From: Trema orientale
Lineage: Eukaryota > Streptophyta > Magnoliopsida > Rosales > Cannabaceae
Assembly (NCBI GenBank): GCA_002914845.1
Contig: JXTC01000111.1
Span: forward strand, 318,761 to 382,760
Direction of reading: 5' to 3'
DNA: 64,000 nt
In this document: positions 12,452 through 24,195 of the stretch, piece by piece
Layout of the letters: each line of letters begins with the position of its first letter
Numbering within the stretch: the stretch's first letter is position 1
Notes under the pieces: generated by a model
What the model was told of the DNA's origin: nothing
Databases searched by the model: none
The model's input: only the letters and a program-made list of their open reading frames with translations
Position numbers and translations under genes: made by a program

Positions 12452-13098
12452 AAGCGTGTTTGGCATTAATTTTTGAGAATGGTTTTAGAAACAAAGTTTA
12501 AAATAGAAAAACAGAAAAAGTCAGTGAACAATAGGAAAATGCTGTTCTCAATTTTGTTTCCTCGTTTTTTTCCCTCATGTCCTTCTCTTTTGATCGCATT
12601 ATCTCAATTGATTTTCTCTCTTAATTTCATTATTTTTTATTTTCTCACTCACTCTTATTATACTCTCTCATAATTTTCTCTCTTCTGTATCTCTCGCATG
12701 ACTTTCCCTCTTCTTATTATATGCTATCACGACTATCTATTTTTTCATCCTCTCATATGTTGGTCTTTCTATCTCATTATTAGTCTCTCACTTGATTATT
12801 GTTTCTCTCTTATCATATTATTTTTTCTCTCCGTATTATCTCTTATATGGCATTTTCTCTCTTGAGTTTCACTTTTGTCACCACTTTCCTCTCCTTCTCT
12901 GTCATCATTTATTCTCTCCTCTTATGATTGTAGATATTCATTGACTTTTATTTTCGTCATAAGATTTTTTTTCATCTTTTTTAGCTTTTGTGCCGTAAAA
13001 TCTGCATAGAAAATATTTTGTTCTAATTAGGAAACAATAAAAACAGTTTTTGTTCTACTTTTGAAAACATAAAACGAAAAAATAACGTTAAACATGCC
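12452..13098. mobile_element. possible decayed TIR element with a pyrimidine-rich core
   Basis: The left end GCGTGTTTGGCATTA and the inverted right end GCATGTTTAACGTTA are similar. Inside is a core of about 380 bases of CTCTCTT/TTATTAT words on one strand. No target duplication or transposase frame is seen. Confidence 0.4.
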
Positions 13099-13210
13099 TT
13101 TATGTCGTCTGTTCTTAAAAGTTAAATGAGTGATAGACATCATTTACTCAACAATGTCCGAGATCATCTTAACCCATCTTTTCTCTTTTAAAAGAAAAAA
13201 TAAAAAAAAA

Positions 13211-14130
13211 GGGTTAATGACACCATTGGTCCCTAACCTATGACCATTTTGGCGTATTGGTCCTCAACTTTTTTTTTGTGGCATTTAAGTCCTAAACGTT
13301 TCTTTTTTTGGCACTATTAGTCCTTTTGGCATATTCCATCCAAGATTCTGTTAAAATTTATTTGAATGAGAGAAATTTTACACTATTGATCTCGATTTTT
13401 TAATTGTTTAATAATTCGGTCCATAATTTTTTTTTTTGTATTCATATTTCCGATTAACAATATTGCATCTGCTAATCTTTCAGAAAATTAAAATTCAAAG
13501 ACGAATATAAAACAAAGTAACAAACAATTCATTTAAAAACTAAATTCAAAAAAAGAAAAAAAAAATACTAATAAACCTTAGTTTATGTCAAACTATAGTT
13601 TATGAATAAAAAATAATTATCTTACCATTTTTAAAACTAAAAAATTTTCACATACAGTTATACACGCTTTTACACTAGTCAAATTTGATTGAAAATTTAC
13701 TACATCCATTAATTATGAATGGTTATTCTAAAAAATTAATTAACTATTTATAGCAAATAAGCCTGAAAAGTTTTATAATTTTCCATTAAATATTCATTTC
13801 TTTATGTAATTGCATATTTGAATCTTTTAAAAAATTAATTTTTTAGAATTTTAATTTTCTGAAATAATGGCAGAAGTAATATCGTTAATGGAAAATATGA
13901 ATATAAAAAAAAAAATGGGGACCAAATTGTTAAACAATAGAAAAATCAAGATCAATGATGCAAAATTTCTCTCATTCAAATGAATTTTAACAGAATCTTG
14001 GATGGAATATACCAAAAGGACCAATGGTACCAAAAAAAGAAACGTTTAGGACTTAAATACCACAAAAAAAAGGTTGAGGACCAATATGCCAAAATGGTCA
14101 TAGGTTAGGGACAAATGGTACCATTAACCC
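13211..14130. mobile_element. long-TIR Mutator-like non-autonomous element
   Basis: Terminal inverted repeats of more than 200 bases begin GGGTTAATG and carry the same ordered words on both arms (ACCATT, TAGGGAC/GTCCCTA, TTTTGGC, TTAAGTCCTAAACG, CAAGATTCTGTTAAAATT). The flanks are TAAAAAAAAA at 13201-13210 and TAAAAAGAAA at 14131-14140, a 9-of-10 match fitting a Mutator-type duplication. The AT-rich centre has no transposase. Length 920 bp. Confidence 0.85.
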
Positions 14131-14140
14131 TAAAAAGAAA

Positions 14141-17100
14141 TGTATAAATGTTGTCAAATAATCCCTTCCTATTATAGAAATTGATTACTAAATCCTAATA
14201 GTTTACTAATACCCAGCTTTATGATGATCGGCCAAACAACAATGTTATTCTAAGAAAGTGGGGACCTGAAAATAAATTGAAAAGAATGGCTCTAATATTT
14301 ACTATTATATCAAACTCATACAACATCATTACACGTCCTTTAAATAAAAAACATCATTACTAGTCTAATTTCTTAGAAAGAGCATGCATTACCATTTAAA
14401 ACATTTTTAACTTCAAAATTAGGGAAATGGCGCACTTGATTTGTTACGCAATTAAGAGGTCAAACGTGAAATTATATAGTACGCAAAATTACTTTGAATC
14501 TTAAATAATTTTTCTTTACGATTATCTATGTTCTAATTGCCAAAATAATTCATGGGGAAAGAAAAAGAAGTCAAGGTACAACTAGAAACTTTCCAATTCT
14601 CTAGACCTCAACTTGTTTGATCCGGCAACAACACTAGATCACCTCTTGTTAACTTGTTCTAATAATAATTAAGTACTTTATGTGTAGACTTATTGTTTAA
14701 ATACTACTTCTGTAATTGTATATTAATACTAACATTCTATTTTGACAAGTTGGCGTTAATATTACATGATTGCATTACCAATTCATAAGTCTCCATTCTT
14801 TCTTTCTTACTTGACAATCTATAGGGGACAAAAATTTGAACAGTCATACAAGCATAAAGAAAAATATCACATCTCAACTATATATATTTTAGATATTCAT
14901 TGGCGATGAATTGATCAGATAATTCTCACGAAAGACTCCAACTAAGACAACGCACCAAAAATATTGACAACACAAGTCCATAAATTTCTAAAACGTGTTT
15001 ATTTTCATTTTTGAATATTAAACGTGTTCATTTTTTTTATGCTCCTCCTTAGTGGTTTGCCAATGTCAAAACACGTTTATATGATAATTATATCAATATA
15101 GGTAGTTAATTTTTCTGGGCGTCTCATGGGTCAATTTTATTAATTTTCATTAAATCCTCGTTAAAATATATAATTAATTATTATGGGTCATTTTCTGGTT
15201 TTCTTTCCTTTGCATTCTTCCAAAATTTAAGTGGAAAAGTAGCTACCAGAGTAGCGGAATTATTAATTTCCTTGTGACTACGAGATGTACCGAATGACGT
15301 TTGGGATATTAATTAATGAATTTAATTTTTCTTTTTTCCATGCTTGGTACATTTCTCTAAAATGTACATTTTAGAGATATATAACTAGCGTTTGGTACAA
15401 TATTTTAGAAATATATAATTAGTTTCTCAAAAATATACCGTAGTCTCTCATCATGCATGTTTTACACTTTAGATAATTTTCCTTGCATTCTCCAAAGTGA
15501 AATAGGCCATGCACAGGGGTAAAATAATAATTAACTTCCTCTTGAGAACAAGTGAAAATTTTGCCAAATTCAAAATCCAACTCAAGTTTTCTCTTCCCCT
15601 CAAAAAAAAAAAATAAATAAATAAATAAAGAACAAAGCAAAACAAAAAAACAAAAATGAGAAATAAAATTTTCTGTCCAATTTTGTAATTAATTATTGTC
15701 CTAGCTAATGTCTGACCAATCACATCATCTAGAATTTGAAATTACCTATTACTTTCATAATCATTCTAAATTAATATTTTAAAATGTGGTTTTATAAATT
15801 TACTGATCAACTGGACATAAATAATTAAAATATCAAAGTTTGACAGAGAATTAGAATTCTCCCAATTTCATATTTTTTATATATATATATATATGTATTT
15901 TTTTTTCATCCACTATTAGAAAGTGAGGACCATTTTCTTGTTGCTTTCCTCCACCTTTCCACTCATTTTTATTTCGTTTAACTCACGTACTAAGTGCTAA
16001 ATATGTTGGATGAAACAAACGTAATAGCTCAACTATCTTTCTCATCCCCAATGATCAACATGAATTTGTTATTAGCAAAAATATTGTTCTCTCAGACTCT
16101 GCTCAGTTGTCACCTATACTTGATGAACAATAAACTATTCCGAAAAGAAAATGTCATTAATGTACCTCAATTATTGGATACGCAAATATCGGGAAAGAAA
16201 ATGTCATTATTTATCTCAATTATTGAAAATGGATTATTGAATTAGCATAGGATCAAGTTTAGTCTGATCAATTAAATCATGCTTTTGACGTACGGAGTGA
16301 AATAGATCGACCCACTTGATGAAACAATAATTGATGACCACAGAATTTCTTGTACGAAAAAGTGGCAGTTGCACCGAAAATTGTTTATTAGTTCTAATGA
16401 TCAAAATGCCGATCAAATCGCCTAAATCCAGAAGAACACAAACTATATACTCACCCGTATGCATATATACAACAAACGCTTGTATTTTTGCAGAAAGTCA
16501 TTGTAATTGTCATTATAATAATAATGATTTTTATTATTGCTATTATTATTACGAGTATTACACAATTAGTTAAGATATCCTCCAATATTGGACAGGTTCT
16601 TTTTTTAGCTGTATTCTTTTTGCAATAAACGTTTCACTCCACCAGTAATATATTATTATTATTATTTATTTAAGCAAGTATAGATTTTCCTACAAGGGCA
16701 ATTTCTAGCTAATTGTCAAACTGATCGAGCTGACAAGTTTCGAGTCAATCCACATATATGAGCTCCAATAATATGATCTATGATAACATATTACCTAACG
16801 CTTACCAGTGTTAAAGATTTGTCAAGGATATACCCTCAATTATATACTTTCTATTGTGCTATGTATATATAATTACAAAAAAGTTAGGTTTTATATTTTA
16901 ATGGACAGGAAAAATGCATTCACTATTAGGCCATATAATTCGAAGACTAGATCTATTCCTTGTGTTCCCAACAATTCCACGCCAGAGTCACATGAAATGT
17001 GGGGATACTTCAGTGCCCACAATGAACACCAAACCATGTCTCATTTCTATATATGACGTACTGTTAGATATGCAGCTATATATATGAGTGAGATCATGTC

Positions 17101-17946
17101 TAACTTTTCGGTTTCTTTTTCCCTCGTACATTATATATTGTACTAAATGTTACAAGTGTTTATATATATCCCAATGAAAAATTTGGAATGGTAAACAATT
17201 AAACCACCCTCATAGAAAGAAGGGAAAAAAAAGATCACCAAAACCAGAGGTAACTACTGAATTTTCACAAATTTAAAGCAGCTACGTACAGATGATGATA
17301 TCATCAAACACATTGAGATAAGTACTGGATTGAAGAAATTATACGCAGATAATAACATCGACTACGGTACCCGTGCACTACTTCAACAGTTTAATATTGA
17401 CAATCAATTATTATTACTTATATATAGGTACTGTTTTGCCTAATTACTGCATGTTTTTTCATAGTAAAAAATAGATAGAGAAAAATATTAATTAAATAAT
17501 GTATATTTATTATTATTATTTTTTTCTAACTACTCAAATTATGGTAGTCGTTAGATAATGATTATTCAACGGCTAAAAAAATACTTATAAATAAATAAAA
17601 AAAAATATCTACTAAATTATGGCCCATTATAAATATATATATATATATATCATGCATTTGAAAATGTAAAAGATAAATAATGTTATTCGATCTAAGGCTT
17701 ATTCAGAAGATATTTTATAATCCTATAAGCCTATTAGTGAATGATTCGATCGATTGCATAAAGTCCGCAATCGATCAAATTAACATGCTCATGAATTGTT
17801 ATTCGATTACTAGACTAGTGTTGAAAATGATACGATGAATATTAATTTATTTTTTCTTTCTTTACAAACAGGGAATGAATTATTATAATCAAGTACTACA
17901 TTACAATTTACAACAACCAATTCGGTGCAAAAATCTACTCATGAAG
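14141..17946. other. AT-rich intergenic DNA, no gene seen
   Basis: All frames are short and lack recognisable domains. It contains simple repeats (TAAA units near 15612, TA units near 15876 and 17633, TTATTA units near 16650). Confidence 0.5.
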
Positions 17947-18266
17947 TACTACTGCAAAAAAACTTTTTTACTTTTAGTCCCAATAAATTTGAGACTAAAA
18001 ATGAAAAATCCGTAACTAATATTATATTGTTTTCACTTATATCATGATTAGAAAGTTCGTAACTAATAGTTTTAGTCACAACCAATTTCATTAATATATG
18101 TAAAAAATTATGATTAAAAGTACAATAATAACATTTGTGACTAAATATTATCTTTTAGTCACAAAAAATTTTTAGCGTGACTAAATGTCATTTTTTAGCA
18201 AAAAAAATATTTTATTGTGACTAAAACATTGTCAATAAATGGCATTTTTTTTTTCCTTTTATAGTG
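17947..18266. mobile_element. short CACTA-like non-autonomous element
   Basis: The left end TACTACTGCAAAAAAAC and the inverted right end CACTATAAAAGGAAAA look like decayed CACTA termini. Inside, TTTAGTC/GACTAAA words recur in both orientations, as in subterminal repeats. Flanking trinucleotides AAG and TAG match only 2 of 3. Length 320 bp; no coding frame. Confidence 0.55.
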
Positions 18267-18292
18267 TAGGGCATAACAGTAAACAAACTATA

Positions 18293-18465
18293 GGCCTGTT
18301 TGTAATAACTTTTACTTCTTGAAGTAAAAGTCTAAAAAGATCTTCTTAAAAAAGATGGTGGGTCCATGCTTCTTTAAAAAGATCTTTTGGATACAAAAAG
18401 ATCTTCTAAAAATCCATCCAAACACTCGTAAAAGATCTTTGAAAGCTGTGCCAAACAGGCCCTAC
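18293..18465. mobile_element. MITE with GGCCTGTTTG termini
   Basis: The left end GGCCTGTTTG is answered by CAAACAGGCC at the right end. Internal words AAAGATCTT and AAGATCTTTT occur in both arms. About 170 bp. The superfamily is left open because no clean target duplication is visible. Confidence 0.65.
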
Positions 18466-18469
18466 AATT

Positions 18470-19299
18470 GCTGAATATATTGTGTTCTACATTTAATTAA
18501 TTTTGAATATTATATGACAAGTGAATCCTTATCTTAATTTTTAACTAGTGCATGTCATTAAATCAGTTTCTAATCTTTTAATAATTAGTGAATTTTATTA
18601 TATCTGTTAACGGTAAGTTCTAATTTACCAATTAAACGTTGAGGATTCAAATAAAAGTGAGATATAATATTAATTATTTGTTTAACACGTTTGTCATTTC
18701 CCTTTTTTAATTAAAAAACAGGGGTTGGCTATAAAAATTAGCATGCCTTCATTTCCTCTACAAATATATGTCTTATTTTTATTCCAACTAATTACATATT
18801 ACCAGCTTATGTGATAGATACTTTTTCATTAATATTAGATAACAGCTTTGCATATATGCGCAACCATGATATTAATTGATCAACTAACTACCAAATCAAT
18901 AACAGATTTGTCAATAACAATATTATACCCACCAAATCATTTCCATATAAAAACCAAACATCAGATCAAACAATAAATAAATAAAATTAAAGACCCTCTG
19001 TCCATATGACTAATCAATCGAACTTGTACAAAACTTGTGATCAATAAGAAACTCGAACAAAAATTCATAACTGATCAACCGATAAATCAAAACGTTCAAA
19101 TTATACATCATGTAATTTACAAGCGGCACCCCTCACTAAGGATGTGTATGAAGAAAATTCCTATATATCTATAAACTGTTTACAACGACCAAATTTTCCT
19201 CATGATCAACGTTTACAAATTAATCAAACACATGATGGAAGTATAACAAGTAGTGATCGATCCCAAGTGATCATCATCTTTTTAATTAATAAATTATGT
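18470..19299. other. AT-rich DNA downstream of the JAZ8-like gene
   Basis: It holds the presumed 3' UTR of the minus-strand JAZ8-like gene next to 19299. No other feature is seen. Confidence 0.4.
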
Positions 19300-20262
19300 C
19301 TAGCGATGGTAGGGGGTCATGGCTTGAGCGCGATGCTTGCGTTTCTGGAGAAACCTTTGGAGCGATCTCTTCATGGAGAGAGCTGCCGTGGGGCTGTAAA
19401 TCGGCGATTGCAAGCTCGGCGAACATGGCTCGGACCCTGGCGTCGTCGTCCTCGGCGTCTTTAGTCTTTCCTCCATTTCTCTACTTGCAAGCAGAAGAAT
19501 GGATCTAGCCTGTCCCAAAGAAATGAACAATGTTTAATTTCCAATCACAAATATTTTCCCAATTTCGGTCTTTCACTCTTTTCAAATTTAATTGCAAAAA
19601 GAACAAATATATATATATATATATATGTATAACAATAGTACTAGCTAGTTGACAAATATGATATATGTGGGATTTTAGTTTGTTAATTGAGGAAATTGTT
19701 ATTAATGAGTTAAGCTAGGCTATCATGAGTAAATTTATTGATTTGGAAACTATTGGGATGCATAGTTTCAAAAAGAGAATGATGAATTCTATCAATGGAT
19801 AAAGATAACCGATCGATTAATTAAACATATTTATATTGTAATAATTTCTTTAACTGTCAATTCATAAATTTGTGGTAAAATATGTTAACTAATTAATTCA
19901 GAAAGAATTTTAGCCACAAAACAATCTTTCTTCATATGACATAAGAAACCCAGGGGATTCCACCAATTAAATTATCAATCCAAAAAGAAAATAAAAATTA
20001 AAACAAATAAAAGAATCTAGAAAAATTAAGGGGAAATTAAATAGATAATTAATTGTTATTATTATTATTACGTACCTGAAATTCTGTTACATCACAAACA
20101 CAAATCCTTCCGTTGTAGAAGATAGTCAGCGGCTGATTTTGCTTTGGAGTACTTAATTCACTGCTAGTAGTAGTACTACTCGACTCTTCCATATTCCTAA
20201 TATAAATAAATATTCCATCCAGAAAAATTAGACTCATATTCATATACATATATATATATATG

Positions 20263-20298
<36 letters not shown>

Positions 20299-20390
20299 AA
20301 GGAGCTGTTATGGTGCCGAAGAGGGTACTGGACGGAATCAGTGGCTGAAAAAGGAAGAAGGCGAAGTTCTAAGTTACAGTTCCTCCTCAT
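19300..20390 (-). CDS. JAZ8/TIFY5-like jasmonate ZIM-domain repressor, three exons
   Basis: Minus-strand exons 20390-20299, 20196-20076 and 19509-19300 join in frame through GTAAGC and GTACGT donors and AG acceptors, giving 140 residues. Residues 7-11 (LELRL) form an LxLxL EAR repression motif in the first exon. Residues 55-60 (TIFYNG) are the TIFY core of the ZIM domain. Residues about 114-138 are a Jas motif (SLQRFLQKRK, then TPY near the end). The LPIAR-type degron of canonical JAZ proteins is absent; in its place is PTAALSMKR. This combination matches the JAZ7/JAZ8 (TIFY5) group. Known family role: nuclear repressor of MYC2-type factors, recruiting TOPLESS directly through the EAR motif, and relatively stable to jasmonate. 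The start was chosen because it directly precedes the conserved NCxLELRL block. Confidence 0.93.
20262..20293. repeat. GA microsatellite in intron 1 of the JAZ8-like gene
   Basis: A run of GA units (CT on the coding strand) directly after the exon 1 donor site. Confidence 0.95.
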
Positions 20391-20504
20391 TTTTCTTCTT
20401 TTTCTTCTTCTTCTTCTAATTATTCTACTTTTTAGAGTGAGATTTTCTGATAAGAAAATAAACCAAGATATGTAGATGAGATAGATGGAGTTAGGCTCAA
20501 TTGC

Positions 20505-20526
20505 TTTAAATATATACATATATATA
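20505..20526 (-). promoter_or_regulatory. TATA-like region of the JAZ8-like gene
   Basis: On the minus strand, TATATATGTATATATTTAAA lies about 120-135 bases upstream of the ATG at 20390. A long GA microsatellite (20530-20576) lies just upstream of it. Confidence 0.55.

Positions 20527-20529
<3 letters not shown>

Positions 20530-20576
<47 letters not shown>
20530..20576. repeat. GA microsatellite in the JAZ8-like promoter
   Basis: About 23 GA units in a row, 140-190 bases upstream of the start codon. Confidence 0.95.
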
Positions 20577-20580
<4 letters not shown>

Positions 20581-20744
20581 AAGAGTCAAGTTGCTGTTGT
20601 GAGCTAGTTGTAACTTGTAATAAGGGCCCCACAAAAGTGTGTGCGCTCTTCCCATATTGAAAACTACTTTCGAGTTTCAAACACGTAAAGCACAAAAACA
20701 AAACACAAACTTAGTAATTACAAGCGGTGTTATTACAATTCCAT

Positions 20745-20750
20745 CACGTG
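20745..20750. promoter_or_regulatory. G-box CACGTG upstream of the JAZ8-like gene
   Basis: A perfect palindromic CACGTG 355 bases upstream of the start codon. G-boxes are bound by MYC2-type bHLH factors and are common in JAZ promoters, giving negative feedback. Function here is inferred. Confidence 0.6.
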
Positions 20751-20956
20751 CAAAACGATTTTTAATACTTTTTTTCATCACTTTTTTTTTCTCTCTCTCT
20801 CTTTCTTTTTCTTTTTGCCAGTACAACTATAAAACCTATGTCCACAAAAACCGCCACCGATTCTTTTTCTTATAATAATGGTCCTTTTATTTTATTTTAT
20901 TTTCTTGTTTTTGTCACATTTTGCATTTTCTTTTAGTACTGCTTTCTATAATTGTC

Positions 20957-20962
20957 CACGTG
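20957..20962. promoter_or_regulatory. second G-box CACGTG upstream of the JAZ8-like gene
   Basis: A second perfect CACGTG, 207 bases further upstream than the first. Confidence 0.55.
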
Positions 20963-21742
20963 ACTGAGTCGGCACCCACTTTCGACCAGTAATGATCACT
21001 TTCGTAATTTAACAAATTGCCAAACTTTTCGTGAGTTTATTTATTTATTTATTTTATTAATTAACTAATTTTGACAAAGACTTGACTACAACAAAGGATA
21101 GTATTGAAATATACTAAAATTAATAGGAAACATGCTTTAATTGGTTATAAGCACATATGATATGTGTCGGCCTTAGTTTATGCTAGCTTGAACCCAGCAG
21201 ACACACGAGTTGTTATTGTGAATATCTTAAGCTGAGCTGACGTTAACTGTTGAAAAGAATATTAATTTTTGTTTTAAAAAATAAATAGAAATAATATTGT
21301 TAATATATATATGGAGGACTTCTCAATTTTTTTTGTGACCATGAATGAATACAAAAAAAGTAGTGATAGCATTAAATTTTTTTTATGGTAATAAATAGCA
21401 TTAAATTTTTTTGGCCAACCACCAGACTAATCACCACCGTAGAATATTAGATCTAATGGCTTAAACCATTGTAACCATTTATGGGTAAATATTGTTGTAA
21501 CCATTTAAACCAAACCCTATATATATATATTGGTTTTCATAATTTATGTGTTTTTATGGTCAGTATTAGCCAAAAAAAATAGGGTTTTAGATACTTATAC
21601 CTATTTTTCAAAAAATATTACCAAATTTACGACCTTTCAAAAATAATAAAATTCTGTACGATCTTTTTAAGGTATTTTTCTAAACATTTTAAGAGCTAGA
21701 AAACGTGGTGGCATTTTAGTAAATAAGCCTTTTTTTTTTTAC

Positions 21743-22225
21743 AGGAAACCACAAAGGTTTCTTGGAAACCAATTTGGTCTCCTATTAGCAGAATGTTTTG
21801 TACGTAAATAAATCATAGGAAACCACAAATGTTTCTTGGAAACCAGTTTAGTTTCTTTTAGCGGAATGTCCTGTACGTAAGTAAATTATAAGAAACCACG
21901 AATATTTCCTGGAAACTATTGTGGTTTCTTTTTTGCAGAAAGCCCTGTAGCTAAATAAATTAAAGAAAACCATGAAGGTTTCCTGGAAACTAACATGGTT
22001 TTATTTTTACAAAATGCCATATACTTAAGTAAATCACAAGAAACTATGGAAATCATTGTGGTTTCCTTTAGCAGAATTCTCTATAGCTAAGTAAATCGCA
22101 GGAAACCATTGTGGTTTCTACTTTGTAGAAGTGTTCTGTAGCTAAATAAATTACAAGAAATCACGAAAGTTTCCTAGAAACTATTGTGGTTTCCTTTTTG
22201 CAGAATGCTAGAAACCAAAATATTT
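21743..22225. repeat. minisatellite of about 7 units, roughly 55-78 bp each, built on GGAAACC/GGTTTCC
   Basis: Each unit runs AGGAAACCACAAAGGTTTC, then TTGGAAACCA, then a GTTTCTTTTAGC-like stretch, a GCAGAATG-like word and GTAGCTAAATAAATTA. Units 5-7 are shortened internally. GGAAACC and its complement GGTTTCC both occur inside each unit. Confidence 0.9.
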
Positions 22226-22487
22226 CCTTCTATAATATCTTACCTCGCAAATTACAAAACACCGACTTGTGCCCATTAGCTTGAGCTTTAACTCAACGAT
22301 TTTTAACAGAAGTTTCAAGGTCCTTCGAAGTGGGTTCTTCCTATCTCTAACTTGGGCAACTTTGACTCAGAAGCTTTACCTTTTTCTCAAACAGGTTGCA
22401 GTGACTTTGGAGGAGCTACGTTTCCCTTCAATTATGAAACTAGAGATACCGATTGTACCCGAGTTACGACCATGGCTGAAACTAAAA

Positions 22488-22772
22488 AGAAGAATTGCGA
22501 TAGATACAAGAAAGAAGAAGAAGAAGAAGAAGATCACGAAGCAGTAAAAAGGAAAAAGAAAAGGACTTAAAAGTTAAAATGGCGAAATGATTTTGAAAAA
22601 TGAAAACAAAATCTGGAAATCACCCACTAAATAGAAGAATTGCAATAGATACAACAAAGAAGAAGAAGAAAAAGATCACGAAGCAGTAAAAAGGAAAAAG
22701 AAAAGGACTTAAAAGCTAAAATGGCGAAATGATTTTGAAAAATGAAAACAAAAATCTGGAAATCACCCACTA
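22488..22772. repeat. tandem direct duplication, period 145 bp
   Basis: Copy 1 begins at 22488 and copy 2 at 22633, each starting AGAAGAATTGC. They share GATCACGAAGCAGTAAAAAG, ATGGCGAAATGATTTTG and AATCACCCACTAAA. A GAA microsatellite near the start differs in length. Short frames through copy 1 have no recognisable product. Confidence 0.9.
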
Positions 22773-22774
22773 AA

Positions 22775-23399
22775 CTCTCATTTCACTTAAAAGTCAGCAA
22801 TGGAGATGAAACTCACAAACTGTTCAATTTTATAAAAAAGTCGTACAAAATAAAGTATATTGGGCCGGGTCATATTTTTGGAATTTTTTGTTAAAATGTC
22901 GTAGCCCATGTCATTTTCCCAAAAAAATAATGTTTATATTTAATACTAAAATAAATTAAGTATCAGACAAAGAAGACATTCAATTAACTAATCAAATATA
23001 TCGTTTTGATTACATTTATAATGTATCCCTAACTAATACTATGTTAAGAAACTATTAATTATATTACCAGTTGTGGGTCAGTGCCCTATATCTCAACTTT
23101 TGAATGTATATAGATATAAATAAGTAGCTTTTATCTAAGTACTAGTTAGCAGTCAAGGGTTGTTGTATAGTCCTAGTTCAAAGGGGATAAAATAAATAAA
23201 TAAATATGGCATTATTTATATATATATATGGCATTGTTTTTATGATAGATATTATGATAATTTCTTTTGGCAGAAGCTATTGGCCAGTATTAGATAAATT
23301 TAACAGAAGTTGGAGTAGAGTAGCTAGTGTTCAGCTATATATTTTTCTTTTTATTTGAAGCACTATTCTTTTTTCTTTTTTTATTTGAAGGAAAAAAGT
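22775..23399. other. AT-rich intergenic DNA, no gene seen
   Basis: No domain-bearing frame is present. TATA and TAAA simple repeats occur near 23190-23230. Confidence 0.4.
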
Positions 23400-24180
23400 T
23401 CTATTTATTAAGAGGAAGCAATATCAATTATTACATCCTGAGAAACACACGGGGGTGTTTTGAACAATCAATGAGAACTCGAATTATACTTAAACGCAAT
23501 AGCTACTAGGTTATGGGTAACTTTGTTTCACGGCCGAGAGATATAGTTACAAACAACATTACCCAGCTTACTAAAGTTGACAACAATGTCAAGAATAATA
23601 GGACCTTCCATAATAAGTGGTTCAACTGTCTTAATGGCCAAAATAGCTTTTAGAGAATCACTTTTGACAATAGAGACAATCAAACTATTCTACAAGGCAA
23701 ATCTAAGGCCCTGCCAAATTACAATACACTCAACAATACAAATATTGAAGTATCCTTTGAATTTAGTTTAGTTGATTCATTGGTGGCACTTCTCAATTCG
23801 GTCTTGGTATCGATTTCATGATAGGAAAATCCTTCATCTTGGAAATGCTCTTATACTCCAGAAGCCAGAGCTCAACATCTTCTAAAACATGCATGACATA
23901 TCCCGAGCTCGATGACCATACATAATCCCATTCCTTTCTCTTTATAGAATCTAAGCTAAGACACAACAGGTCTCCAAACCTTATTTCAACAGCTGATGAC
24001 ACATATAAAAAATAAGGCCTGTAAAGGATCTCCATGGTTTAGCTTCTAAAATTGGACCAAATAAATTGCTATCCAAATGTTTGTAACCAATGGACATGAG
24101 ACAATGGTGTGAAGAGTAGACTCCACTGGATGGGAACAACGGGGACAAGAGCTTGATTAAGGGCACTCCACGACTTTGAA
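23400..24180 (-). pseudogene. decayed LINE-type 3' fragment: zinc-binding (zf-RVT) and RNase H-like regions
   Basis: On the minus strand, 24170-24060 carries the Cys/His pattern CPRC, LHTIVSC and a following NIW, typical of the zf-RVT domain after plant L1-like reverse transcriptases. Further on, 23760-23530 carries the RVT_3 RNase H signature: ECIVIWQGLRFAL with its Glu, VKSDS with its Asp, then a long helix region. A stop falls inside the RNase H region (after RFAL), another after the SRP near its end, and the parts lie in different frames. This is a dead fragment; no upstream reverse transcriptase is visible because the next sequence is a CACTA-like element. Confidence 0.75.
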
Positions 24181-24195
24181 GGTTGTAGAAAGAAG

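Noticed and set aside
19144..19508. Plus-strand frames of 70-106 codons at 19.1-19.5 kb
   Set aside because: They are the opposite strand of JAZ8-like exon 3, which has clear domain content and splice sites.
22269..22570. Two plus-strand frames ending in Glu/Lys runs
   Set aside because: No domain is recognised, they run into a GAA microsatellite and a tandem duplication, and the two frames compete with each other.
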